A stretch of 64,000 nt of DNA from Methylibium sp. (GTDB lineage Bacteria > Pseudomonadota > Gammaproteobacteria > Burkholderiales > Burkholderiaceae_C). Below the pieces are notes generated by a model, which saw only the letters and a program-made list of their open reading frames with translations, did no database searches and had not been told where the DNA came from. The DNA is taken from positions 1 through 64,000 of the forward strand of contig PNNH01000031.1 in NCBI GenBank assembly GCA_013824165.1, in the 5' to 3' direction. The position numbers were made by a program, and so were the translations under genes. Below, in pieces: positions 18,173 to 25,458 of the stretch (positions are counted from its first letter, which is position 1; the number at the start of each line of letters is the position of its first letter).

Positions 18173-18666
18173 GGCGAAGCGGTCTCTTGGGTCACGACGG
18201 CGAAGGGGCCAAGCCCATCGGTGGCCAGGGTCAGGTCTTGATCGCCCAGGCGTAGGCGCAGGCTTTGCCGGCCGATGACGGGTTCAGGCCCCAGCCGGAT
18301 GGCGCCCGCATTGCCGAGGATCTCGACCGCTGGCGCCTGCGAATCCAGCCAGCGGCTCGGCATCTGCAGCTTGGCCGGCAGGCCGATGAAGCGGAACTGG
18401 TCGCCTGAGTTGTTGTCTTGGACCGGTGACCAAGTGACCGTCACACCAGCGGTGCGGGCCTCGGCGCGCGCCGACTCAAACAAGGCAGCCAGGCGTTCGG
18501 CCTCGCGCTCCAGCTGCGCCGCCGCCGGGTCGCGCAGCGCCAGGCTGATGGCGGCGCTGGCGATGGCCAGCAAGGCCACCACGACCAGCAGTTCGATCAG
18601 CGTGAAGCCGCGGGTGCGGGCGGCCAGCAAGGGCGGCTTACTGCCAGGACCCGATGTCGGCGTCAT
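18169..18666 (-). CDS. gspH: Type II secretion minor pseudopilin GspH
   Basis: Minor pseudopilin of the T2SS. The cleavage site is RG followed by FTLIELLVVVALLAIASAA. The body matches the FimT/GspH fold, with RLAALFESARAEARTAG after the helix. The start is uncertain. The ATG at 18666 gives 165 residues and a 20-residue leader. In-frame ATGs at 18690 and 18711 would give longer leaders and a larger overlap with gspG; the 18711 ATG has a GAAGG-like sequence upstream. With any of the three starts the gene overlaps the 3' end of gspG. Confidence 0.92.
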   Translation of the reverse strand: MTPTSGPGSKPPLLAARTRGFTLIELLVVVALLAIASAAISLALRDPAAAQLEREAERLAALFESARAEARTAGVTVTWSPVQDNNSGDQFRFIGLPAKLQMPSRWLDSQAPAVEILGNAGAIRLGPEPVIGRQSLRLRLGDQDLTLATDGLGPFAVVTQETASP

Positions 18667-19081
18667 TGCCTTCGCCACCGGCTTGGCCATCGGCGCCGAG
18701 GCTGTAGACATCGATCTCGCCCTTCACGCCAGGCACTTCGTAAAGATAGGGCCGCCCCCAGGGATCGTTGGGCAGCTTTTCGATATAGGGCTTCCAGTTC
18801 ATCGGCGTCGGGCCGCTGCTGGGCTTGCGCACCAGGGCTTCAAGGCCCTGCTCGCGGCTGGGGTAGCGCTGGTTGTCGAGCTTGTAGAGCTTGAGCGCCT
18901 GCATCAGGTTGTTGACGTCGGTGCGGGCGGCGGTCACGCGTGCATCGTCGGCCCGGTTCAGCACATTGGGCACGACCAGCGCGGCCAGCACGCCGATGAT
19001 GACCAGCACGACCAGCAGTTCGATCAGGGTGAAGCCTTGGTTTCGGCCAGCGCCGTGGTGACGGTGCATGAGGGTTCGCAT
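18638..19081 (-). CDS. gspG: Type II secretion major pseudopilin GspG
   Basis: Main building block of the pseudopilus. The leader ends in NQG, followed by FTLIELLVVLVIIGVLAALV. Further family marks are YKLDNQRYPSREQGLEAL and the calcium-binding C-terminus, DPWGRPY with the later DIGSW. Its 147 residues are normal; an alternative ATG at 19068 would shorten the leader. It is the first gene of the minus-strand gsp operon, 52 bases from the divergent gspC start, so the two units probably share a control region. Confidence 0.97.
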   Translation of the reverse strand: MRTLMHRHHGAGRNQGFTLIELLVVLVIIGVLAALVVPNVLNRADDARVTAARTDVNNLMQALKLYKLDNQRYPSREQGLEALVRKPSSGPTPMNWKPYIEKLPNDPWGRPYLYEVPGVKGEIDVYSLGADGQAGGEGNDADIGSWQ

Positions 19082-19133
19082 CGAGAGTTCCAGAGGAGAC
19101 GGTGGTCGTGGTGGCGTGGATCATAATCGGCTC

Positions 19134-19706
19134 ATGCCTGTCCGACTGCTCTCCTTCTTCGTCTGGGCCTTGCTGGCTTGCAGTGCCGTTTTCTGGGCCA
19201 TGCAGTTGCTGGCGCGGCCCTTGCCGGTTCCCGCCCATGCACTTGCCGCTGGCGACGGCGCCGCCCCGCGCGGCGATCTGGCGCGCCTGCTGGGCAGCAC
19301 GCCGGCGAATGCAGCGCCTGAGCCAGTGCTTGCCGCGCCGGACGCGCGCTTTCGCCTGCTCGGTGTTGTGTCGCCCAAGGCGGGCGCTGCGGCCCATCGG
19401 GGCGAGGGCGTGGCCTTGATCTCGGTGGATGGCGCCCCGGCACGCGCGGTGCGCCTGGGTGCCGCCGTTGACGGGGATCTGCAGCTGCTCGCACTGGATG
19501 CGCGCTCCGCCTCGCTGGGTCAGGGGGGAGTGACGCGCATGACGCTGCGCCTGGAAGAGCCTGCGGCAGCTGCAACCGGAACGCCTTCAACAGCGGTTCT
19601 GGTGCCGGCGGCAGCGCCCATCATGATGCCGCCAGCTGTGCCAGCGCCTGCGGAAGCCACACCGCCGCCGCCGCGTGCGGACCGCGACGGCGCGCCGGTT
19701 CGCTGA
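19134..19706 (+). CDS. gspC: Type II secretion protein GspC (short form, no PDZ domain)
   Basis: Inner-membrane protein whose periplasmic homology region contacts the secretin GspD. A single membrane helix lies at residues 6-25. The homology region follows with FRLLGVVSPKAG, then ALISVDGAPARAVRLG. The protein ends in a Pro/Ala-rich tail at 190 residues and lacks the C-terminal PDZ or coiled-coil domain of longer GspC proteins. The ATG at 19134 fits the short N-terminus of the family. It is transcribed away from gspG. Its stop is 16 bases before the stop of the convergent cobT-like gene. Confidence 0.88.
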   Translation: MPVRLLSFFVWALLACSAVFWAMQLLARPLPVPAHALAAGDGAAPRGDLARLLGSTPANAAPEPVLAAPDARFRLLGVVSPKAGAAAHRGEGVALISVDGAPARAVRLGAAVDGDLQLLALDARSASLGQGGVTRMTLRLEEPAAAATGTPSTAVLVPAAAPIMMPPAVPAPAEATPPPPRADRDGAPVR

Positions 19707-19722
19707 GCGATCGGGCGCTCGC

Positions 19723-20811
19723 TCAGGGCCTGGAGTCCGGGCCGCCGATGGTTTGAGTCAGCACCGGCAGGTCGCCGTGGCCTGAGGGGCTGAGCCTGTC
19801 GGCCACGTCGTGAAGATCGCTGAGCAAGGCCGCAGCGCTGCGGATCAGCGGCCAGGCCAGCGCCGCACCGGTCCCGTCGCTGCTTTGCATGCCCAGCTCC
19901 AGCAGCGCCGAAGCGCGGAACAAGGCCATGGCTTCGTCCAGTCCTTGCTGTGCGTGGCTGCGGCAGAACACGGCGTAGTCGGTGACCGGCGGCGCGATCA
20001 GCGCGGCGAGACGCAGGGCGGCACAGGCGGTGACGCCATCCACGATGATGAGGCTGCGCTTGCTGGCGGCCACCAGCATGGCGCCCACCATTACCGCCAG
20101 TTCAAAGCCGCCGAGCGCAGCCAGCACATCCATTGGCTCGTGGACCTCGCGATGGCGGTTCAAGGCGTTCTGCAGTCTGGCGAGCAGATGCTCAGACGCT
20201 TCCTTGGGTTTGTCGGCATGCGACACGATGAAACTGGCCAGCGGCCGGTCGCTGAGGCGCGCCAGCACCAGGGCGGCGCTTTCTTCCGAACCTTGGCCCA
20301 GGCCGGCGCAGGCCAGCACATTGCCTTCGAAGGCGGCGGCAATCTCCATGCCGACGCGCACGCCGGCATGTGCCTGCTCCATGCTCATCGCCACACCCAG
20401 TCGCGAGTTGCGCGTGCCGTGCGCGATCTTGCGGGCCAGCAGCAGGGGATGCGGTGTCATCTGCTCGGCAATGCCGCAGTCGACCACGCTGAGATGCAGT
20501 CCTTGGAGCCGTGCAAAGACGGAGACGGGCAGCTTGTTCTGCAGCGCCAGCAACGCCAGTTCACGCGTGCTGTTGCCGTGCAGCAGGCCGATGCCTTCGA
20601 CGGCAATGCCATGGTCGGCCGCGAAGAGCGCCAGCGTGGGTTCGCGGAAGCGCGGCGTCAGCGATTCCTGCACCAGCCCCAGGCGCACCGCGAGCGGTTC
20701 GAGCTCGCCCAGGCCGCCACTGATGGCCGCGCGCCGCTCGATCCGCTCGCGCAAGGCGCGTTCGAGCTGCGGGTTGGCGGTCGGTGAAATCAGCGACTGG
20801 TGAATGGGCAT
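19723..20811 (-). CDS. CobT-like phosphoribosyltransferase with altered active-site motifs
   Basis: Homologue of nicotinate-nucleotide:dimethylbenzimidazole phosphoribosyltransferase, which makes alpha-ribazole phosphate for the lower loop of cobamides. The fold marks are present: ALFAADHGIAVEG (61-73), VVDCGIA (109-115), GGFELAVMVGAML and DGTGAALAWPL. Two catalytic motifs differ from well-studied enzymes. The GEMGIGNTT loop reads AGLGQGSEESAA (169-180). The general-base glutamate of LGEGTGAAL is replaced by D312 in SSDGTGAAL. The ATG at 20811 gives 362 residues. No other cobamide gene or recognisable B12 riboswitch is adjacent. It may use a different base, be a weak enzyme, or have another role, so I withhold the gene symbol. 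Confidence 0.8.
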   Translation of the reverse strand: MPIHQSLISPTANPQLERALRERIERRAAISGGLGELEPLAVRLGLVQESLTPRFREPTLALFAADHGIAVEGIGLLHGNSTRELALLALQNKLPVSVFARLQGLHLSVVDCGIAEQMTPHPLLLARKIAHGTRNSRLGVAMSMEQAHAGVRVGMEIAAAFEGNVLACAGLGQGSEESAALVLARLSDRPLASFIVSHADKPKEASEHLLARLQNALNRHREVHEPMDVLAALGGFELAVMVGAMLVAASKRSLIIVDGVTACAALRLAALIAPPVTDYAVFCRSHAQQGLDEAMALFRASALLELGMQSSDGTGAALAWPLIRSAAALLSDLHDVADRLSPSGHGDLPVLTQTIGGPDSRP

Positions 20812-20901
20812 GGGCTGGAGGTCAGCAGGGCAGGGCAAGGCGTCGGCGGATTTTGCGGGGAGCCCCAGCGGCTGCGCAAGTGCAGGGGCGCAGCGGGCCG
20901 A

Positions 20902-22485
20902 TCAGCGCAGGAACAGCCGGTAGACCGGGTTGTTGGTTTCGTCCTCGAAGGGGTAGTTCAGTGTGTCCAGGAACTGGCGCAGGGCCGCCCGGTCGCCGCG
21001 GGGCACCTGGATGCCGACGAGAATACGGCCATAGTCAGCGCCCTGGTTGCGGTAGTGGAACAGGCTGATGTTCCAGTCCGGATGCATGCTGGACAGGAAG
21101 CGCATCAGCGCGCCTGGTCGCTCCGGGAAGATGAAGCGATACAGGCGCTCGTCCTTGGCCAGCTCGCTGCGGCCGCCCACCATATGGCGGATGTGCTGCT
21201 TGGCAAGCTCGTCGTCCGACAGGTCCAGGGTCTCGAAGCCGTGCTTGACCAGCTGTCGCGCCAGCTTGACGGCTTCCTCGCGCTTGGCGATCGACACGCC
21301 GACGAAGACATGCGCGACCTTGGCATCCGAGATGCGGTAGTTGAACTCGGTGACGCTGCGCGGCCCCAGCAACTCACAAAAGCGCTTGAAGCTGCCGCGC
21401 TCCTCGGGGATGGTGACGGCAAACAGTGCTTCACGTTGCTCGCCGACCTCGGCGCGCTCGGCGACGAAGCGCAGGCGGTCGAAGTTCATATTGGCGCCGC
21501 AGGTGATGGCCACCAGGGTCTGACCCTTGGCGCCCGTCTTTGCCACGTATTGCTTGATGGCCGCCACGCCCAGCGCACCGGCCGGCTCCATGATGGAGCG
21601 GGTGTCTTCGAAGATGTCCTTGATGGCGGCGCAGACGGCATCCGTGTCCACGAGGATGTAGTCATCCACCAGTTCGCGGGTGATGCGGAAGGTCTCTTCC
21701 CCTACCAGCTTGACGGCCGTGCCATCCGAGAACAGGCCGACATCGTTCAGCTGCACACGCTTGCCGGCCTTGACCGAGCGCACCATCGCGTCGGAGTCGC
21801 GGGTCTGCACGCCGATGATCTTGATCTCGGGACGCAGGGCCTTGATGTAGGCCGCGACGCCGGCAATCAGGCCGCCGCCGCCGATGGCGACGAAGACCGC
21901 GTCGATGGGGCCGGGGTGCTGGCGCAGCAGCTCCATACCGATGGTGCCCTGGCCAGCGATCACGTCCGGGTCGTCGAAGGGGTGAACGAAGGTCAGCCCC
22001 TGCTCACGTTCAAGCTCCAGCGCACGGCCGTAGGCGTCGGTGAAGCTGTCGCCGTGCAGCACAACCTCGCCGCCCAGGGCCTGGACAGCGTCGATCTTGA
22101 CCTTGGGTGTGGTCACCGGCATCACGATGACCGCACGGCAGCCGAGCTTCTTCGCTGACAGCGCGACGCCTTGGGCGTGGTTGCCAGCCGATGCGCAGAT
22201 CACGCCTTGGGCGCGTGCGGCCGGAGTCAGGTGCGCCATCTTGTTGTAGGCGCCGCGCAGCTTGAAGCTGAAGACGGGTTGCTGGTCTTCACGCTTGAGC
22301 AAGACCTTGTTGCCGAGCCGCTTTGACAGATTGCGCGCGATGTCCAGCGTCGTCTCGACGGCGACCTCGTAGACCTTGGCGTTCAGGATGCGCTGCAGAT
22401 AACTGTTCCCGCTTGGAATCAGGGCCGGCAGACTCGTTTCGGTGCTGCGGCGGCGTTTCGGATTCTTCGAGGCGGGGCCGGCCAT
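20902..22485 (-). CDS. ilvA: Threonine ammonia-lyase, biosynthetic
   Basis: PLP enzyme that deaminates threonine to 2-oxobutanoate, the first step of isoleucine synthesis. The PLP lysine is K75 in FSFKLRGAYNKM. SAGNHAQGVA and the GGGGLIAG phosphate-binding loop follow. The C-terminal 190 residues hold two ACT-like regulatory domains (starting at ALFAVTIPEERGSF and LYRFIFPERPGALM), marking the allosteric, isoleucine-inhibited form. The ATG at 22485 has GGAGAG seven bases upstream and gives 527 residues, slightly longer than E. coli IlvA because of a basic N-terminal extension. It appears to be transcribed alone. Confidence 0.97.
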   Translation of the reverse strand: MAGPASKNPKRRRSTETSLPALIPSGNSYLQRILNAKVYEVAVETTLDIARNLSKRLGNKVLLKREDQQPVFSFKLRGAYNKMAHLTPAARAQGVICASAGNHAQGVALSAKKLGCRAVIVMPVTTPKVKIDAVQALGGEVVLHGDSFTDAYGRALELEREQGLTFVHPFDDPDVIAGQGTIGMELLRQHPGPIDAVFVAIGGGGLIAGVAAYIKALRPEIKIIGVQTRDSDAMVRSVKAGKRVQLNDVGLFSDGTAVKLVGEETFRITRELVDDYILVDTDAVCAAIKDIFEDTRSIMEPAGALGVAAIKQYVAKTGAKGQTLVAITCGANMNFDRLRFVAERAEVGEQREALFAVTIPEERGSFKRFCELLGPRSVTEFNYRISDAKVAHVFVGVSIAKREEAVKLARQLVKHGFETLDLSDDELAKQHIRHMVGGRSELAKDERLYRFIFPERPGALMRFLSSMHPDWNISLFHYRNQGADYGRILVGIQVPRGDRAALRQFLDTLNYPFEDETNNPVYRLFLR

Positions 22486-22521
22486 TGAGAGCTCTCCAGT
22501 GCGGGATGTTTGCGGCGCTGC

Positions 22522-22527
22522 ATCATA
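22522..22527 (-). promoter_or_regulatory. Candidate -10 element for ilvA
   Basis: The minus strand reads TATGAT, five of six matches to consensus, about 37 bases before the ilvA ATG. The expected -35 position is G-rich and poor. It lies downstream of the small-RNA terminator, so ilvA need not depend on read-through from that unit. Confidence 0.35.
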
Positions 22528-22567
22528 AGCGAGCGCTCCTCTGCCCCCCGCTGCTTGGCCAGACAGG

Positions 22568-22601
22568 CAAAAAAGAGCCCGAGACCTTGCGGGCTCGGGC
22601 T
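22568..22601 (-). terminator. Intrinsic terminator of the candidate small RNA
   Basis: On the minus strand AGCCCGAG and CTCGGGCT (plus-strand coordinates 22594-22601 and 22576-22583) form a perfect eight-pair stem with a ten-base loop, followed by C and six T. It points toward ilvA but lies about 85 bases before its start codon. Confidence 0.85.
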
Positions 22602-22697
22602 TAATCCACCATGGAGGCGGTGGAGGAGACAAACGGTGCGTTGAAAACCAACTGATGGAGCCGAAAGGCCAGCTCGCCGAAGGCCTTCAACAGCCTG
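22568..22697 (-). ncRNA. Candidate small regulatory RNA between ilvA and the OsmC gene
   Basis: A stretch of about 130 bases has its own promoter-like sequence and a strong intrinsic terminator, and no convincing reading frame. In RNA order it has a branched 5' part: GTTGA pairs with TCAAC, enclosing the perfect stem AAGGCC/GGCCTT. Next is a pyrimidine-rich segment containing CUCCUCC, complementary to Shine-Dalgarno sequences. Then comes a small TCCACC/GGTGGA hairpin, and finally the terminator stem with six U. These are the parts expected of a trans-acting sRNA. An open frame without a normal start runs through it and ends just before the terminator; I do not think it is translated. No Rfam family is recognised. 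Confidence 0.55.
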
Positions 22698-22703
22698 ACT
22701 AGA

Positions 22704-22733
22704 ATTCTATCGCCTGCAAATGCTGCGCTGCAA
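22704..22733 (-). promoter_or_regulatory. Candidate promoter of the small RNA
   Basis: On the minus strand TTGCAG (22733-22728) is followed after 18 bases by TAGAAT (22709-22704), which matches the -10 consensus at five of six positions. It lies in an AT-rich island (about 22700-22800) that also has to hold the divergent promoter of the OsmC gene. Transcription would start near 22697. Confidence 0.5.
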
Positions 22734-22858
22734 TATTTTTGCTGGCAAATTGGCATAAATAGGTATCTGCCTCGAATTCGCGATGCATGCCTGGGAATGT
22801 CATCGATTCTTCATATTCGCGAACTGGGGCAGGCGAGTGCCTGCAAATGAAAGAAGCT

Positions 22859-23281
22859 ATGGAATGCACGATTGATTGGATGGGCACTCAGGGCATGTCG
22901 TTCGTGGCCCAGACCGGCAGCGGGCACATGCTGGCCATGGACGGAGCGCCAGAGGGAGGCGGGCACAACCTGGCTCCGCGCCCGATGGAGACGGTGCTGG
23001 CCGGAACGGGCGGATGCACCGCCTACGACGTGGTTCTGATCCTGAAGCGGGGCCGTCACGATGTGCGCGGCTGCCAGCTGAAGTTGAGCGCCGAGCGGGC
23101 CGACGCTGATCCCAAGGTGTTCACCAAGATCCACATGCACTTTGTCGTAAGCGGCAAGGGGCTGAGCCAGGCCGCGGTCGAGCGCGCAGTGGCCCTGTCG
23201 CATGAAAAGTACTGCTCTGCCAGCATCATGCTGGCCAAGACGGCAGAGATCACGACTTCGGTCGAGTTGGTCGAGGTCTGA
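22859..23281 (+). CDS. OsmC/Ohr-family protein
   Basis: Small cytoplasmic protein of the OsmC superfamily, whose characterised members reduce organic or inorganic peroxides using two cysteines. Here TGGCTAYDVVLILKRGR carries the first cysteine after GG, and HEKYCSASIMLAKTAEI carries the second (the YC-S motif). These match the YhfA-like branch of OsmC proteins. I chose the ATG at 22859 (MECTIDWM), the usual start of relatives, giving 140 residues. The ATG at 22847 would add four residues. It stands alone and converges with coq7, only four bases between the stops. Confidence 0.9.
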   Translation: MECTIDWMGTQGMSFVAQTGSGHMLAMDGAPEGGGHNLAPRPMETVLAGTGGCTAYDVVLILKRGRHDVRGCQLKLSAERADADPKVFTKIHMHFVVSGKGLSQAAVERAVALSHEKYCSASIMLAKTAEITTSVELVEV

Positions 23282-23285
23282 TCGT

Positions 23286-23942
23286 TCAGATGTGGTGGGC
23301 GGTGCGTGTCATCACGCTGGCAGCCAGTCGCATCAGGCCTTTGATGGGCGCCGGCAGATCAGCGGCTCCGGCCGCCTTGGCGTCCTGCGCATGTCGCAAC
23401 TCGTCCAGCTTCATCTGGTCGACGATGGCCCGGGAGGCCAGGTCGGCGTCAGGCAGGCGCTCAAGATGGCTGGCCAGATGCTGTTCCACCTGGGTTTCGG
23501 TTTCCACGACAAAACCCAGGCTGAGCCGATTGCCAGCCAGTCCGGCCAAAGAACCAATGGCGAACGCTCCGCCGTACCAGACCGGATTGAGCCAACTGGC
23601 ATGAGTGTTGAGCTGTTCAAGCCGCTGCTGGGTCCAGGCCAAATGATCGGCCTCTTCCTGCGCGGCATGTTCGAAGTGCGTGCGCAGGCCTTCATCGCGG
23701 CAGACCAGGGCCTGACTCTGGTAAAGCGCTTGGGCGCAGACCTCGCCCACATGGTTGACGCGCATTAGCGCGCCTGAAAGCTGCCGTTCCTGTTCCGAGA
23801 GCGGCTGAGTCTCAGCGGCGAGCCCTGCCGGGTTGGGCCGGCCGGCGCTATGACTTCCCGACAAGGTGCGCAGGGCATGGTCGAAGCTGGACAGCAAACG
23901 GTCTGCGCTTGAGAGTTGGCGGAGCTTGCTGGAGGGTTCCAT
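23286..23942 (-). CDS. coq7: 3-demethoxyubiquinol 3-hydroxylase (Coq7)
   Basis: Di-iron monooxygenase for the penultimate hydroxylation of ubiquinone synthesis, peripherally bound to the membrane. The ferritin-like four-helix ligands are visible: NHVGEVCAQALY, HAAQEEADHLAW, and DQMKLDELRHAQ near the C-terminus, supplying Glu and His residues in the order expected for the family. The ATG at 23942 gives 218 residues. Longer in-frame readings upstream would add residues unlike Coq7. Betaproteobacteria often use this oxygen-dependent enzyme instead of UbiF. Confidence 0.95.
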   Translation of the reverse strand: MEPSSKLRQLSSADRLLSSFDHALRTLSGSHSAGRPNPAGLAAETQPLSEQERQLSGALMRVNHVGEVCAQALYQSQALVCRDEGLRTHFEHAAQEEADHLAWTQQRLEQLNTHASWLNPVWYGGAFAIGSLAGLAGNRLSLGFVVETETQVEQHLASHLERLPDADLASRAIVDQMKLDELRHAQDAKAAGAADLPAPIKGLMRLAASVMTRTAHHI

Positions 23943-24262
23943 GTGCGCAATGAAAACAGATCCTGGATGAAAGGCGATTTTAAGGTGGGTTTGACGGATG
24001 ACGCAGGCATCTTTGCTGCTTAGTCCAGGGCGGGGCCGTGTCTGGGCTGCTCTGCGATGGACCTGTTTTTTTGTGACCGTTTTTTGATGGAGACCGTACG
24101 TTGTGCTGGGGCAACGAAGCTTGGGCATTTCTGACAAGGCTTCTGGTCAGCCCGACTTTGCTCTGGTGCAATACGGCAACTTCCGCTGCGGAGGTTGGCC
24201 TGATCGGCTCTGGCAACAGGGCTTCCCGGATCAGGGCCTCTTGATCAACTTAGGAGAATCCA
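23943..24262. other. Divergent control region of coq7 and the first porin; no gene seen
   Basis: These 320 bases hold no supported gene. On the minus strand TAAAAT (23982-23977) is a possible -10 for coq7, with a weak -35. In the porin leader, GGCCTGATC (24197-24205) pairs with GATCAGGGCC (24229-24238) with one bulged base, just before the ribosome binding site AGGAG. No confident porin promoter could be picked out. Confidence 0.5.
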
Positions 24263-25246
24263 ATGAAGAAATCCCTGATTGCCCTGGCTGTACTCGGTTC
24301 CATGGTGGGTGCCGCTTCGGCCCAGTCGTCCGTGACCCTGTTCGGTATCCTTGACGCCAACCTGAGCTACGGCAAGAGCGGCGGCCAAACCCTGAAGTCC
24401 ATGGGCACTGACGGCATCGCCAGCAGCCGTCTGGGTTTCCGCGGTACGGAAGACCTGGGTGGTGGCCTGAAGGCTGGTTTCTGGCTGGAGTCGGCCGTGA
24501 ACCCGGACAGCGGCACCAGCAACGCCAGCCGCTTCTGGCATCGTCGTTCGTCGCTGAGCCTGATGGGCAACTTCGGTGAAGTGCGTCTGGGTCGCTATCT
24601 GACCAACAACTTCACCGCGTTTGCTGACTTCGATCCGTTCGGCACCAACGGCAAGGGCGATGTGAACAAGCTGCACAGCGTGCTGGGCAGCGGTGCTTCC
24701 ACCAACGTCCGCGCTGACAACATCGTCGGCTACTTCCTGCCGGCCATGGGCGGTCTGTACGGCTCGGTCGAAATGTCGGCTGGCGAAGGCACTGACGGCA
24801 ACAAGTCCACTGGCGTGCGCCTGGGCTACGCTGCTGGCCCGCTGAACGTGACGGGTGCTGTTGCCTCCACCAAGGCTCCGGTGTCGAACTTCAAGCGCAA
24901 CACCGTTGCCGGTTCCTACGATCTGGGCGTGGTCAAGCTGTCGGCTGCCTACACCCAGAACAAGTACCGTGCACTGAAGCAAACCGTGATGAACCTCGGC
25001 GCCACCATGCCCATGGGCTCGGGTTCGCTGCGCGCTTCGTACACCAACATCGACCAGACCGGCGCCGATGCCAATCAGTTCGCTGTTGGCTATGTGCACG
25101 ACCTGTCGAAGCGTACGGCTCTGTACGGCACTTACTCGCGCATCTCCAATGACGGCGCTGCTCGTTTCGCCGTTGCTGGCAGCCCGACTGTTGCCGCTGG
25201 CAAGGACAGCTCCGGCTTCGAAGTCGGCGTTCGCCACAGCTTCTGA
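24263..25246 (+). CDS. General trimeric porin, Burkholderiales type
   Basis: Outer-membrane beta-barrel that lets small hydrophilic solutes diffuse into the periplasm. A signal peptide (MKKSLIALAVLGSMVGAASA) is followed by QSSVTLFGILDANLSYG, the start of the first strand in this family. RLGFRGTEDLGGGLKAGFWLE and FGEVRLGRYL are further marks. The protein ends in the aromatic C-terminal signature VGVRHSF for BAM insertion. Length 327 residues. AGGAG lies seven bases before the ATG. Codon use is strongly biased towards a few codons, which suggests high expression. It has its own terminator. Confidence 0.95.
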   Translation: MKKSLIALAVLGSMVGAASAQSSVTLFGILDANLSYGKSGGQTLKSMGTDGIASSRLGFRGTEDLGGGLKAGFWLESAVNPDSGTSNASRFWHRRSSLSLMGNFGEVRLGRYLTNNFTAFADFDPFGTNGKGDVNKLHSVLGSGASTNVRADNIVGYFLPAMGGLYGSVEMSAGEGTDGNKSTGVRLGYAAGPLNVTGAVASTKAPVSNFKRNTVAGSYDLGVVKLSAAYTQNKYRALKQTVMNLGATMPMGSGSLRASYTNIDQTGADANQFAVGYVHDLSKRTALYGTYSRISNDGAARFAVAGSPTVAAGKDSSGFEVGVRHSF

Positions 25247-25290
25247 TGACTCTCAAGGCTCGGCTTGCGCCGAGTCTTGGAGCTCAGAGA

Positions 25291-25317
25291 CAAGCCGCCT
25301 TCGGGCGGCTTTTTTTC
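25291..25317 (+). terminator. Intrinsic terminator after the first porin
   Basis: AGCCGCC (25293-25299) pairs with GGCGGCT (25304-25310) around TTCG-type loop bases and is followed by at least six T. It lies 45 bases after the porin stop. Confidence 0.9.
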
Positions 25318-25458
25318 TTTCTTGAGCCCTTGGGCAAGTGGCAATGTCTCGGCGGTGACAGGGTTAGCGCTTGTTGGGCATGAGCAACAGGCATGCAGTC
25401 TGCGGCAGCTTGGGATGGAGAATAGTCGCAGCTACCAACCAACAAGTAGGAGACATCG

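Noticed and set aside
22568-22697. Transcription attenuator with leader peptide for ilvA
   Set aside because: The frame ending just before the terminator has no credible start, lacks runs of Ile, Val, Leu or Thr codons, and no convincing competing antiterminator was seen; a -10 for ilvA lies after the terminator.
24103-24354. Small plus-strand frame overlapping the start of the first porin
   Set aside because: It runs into the porin signal peptide in another frame, has no ribosome binding site and no recognisable features.
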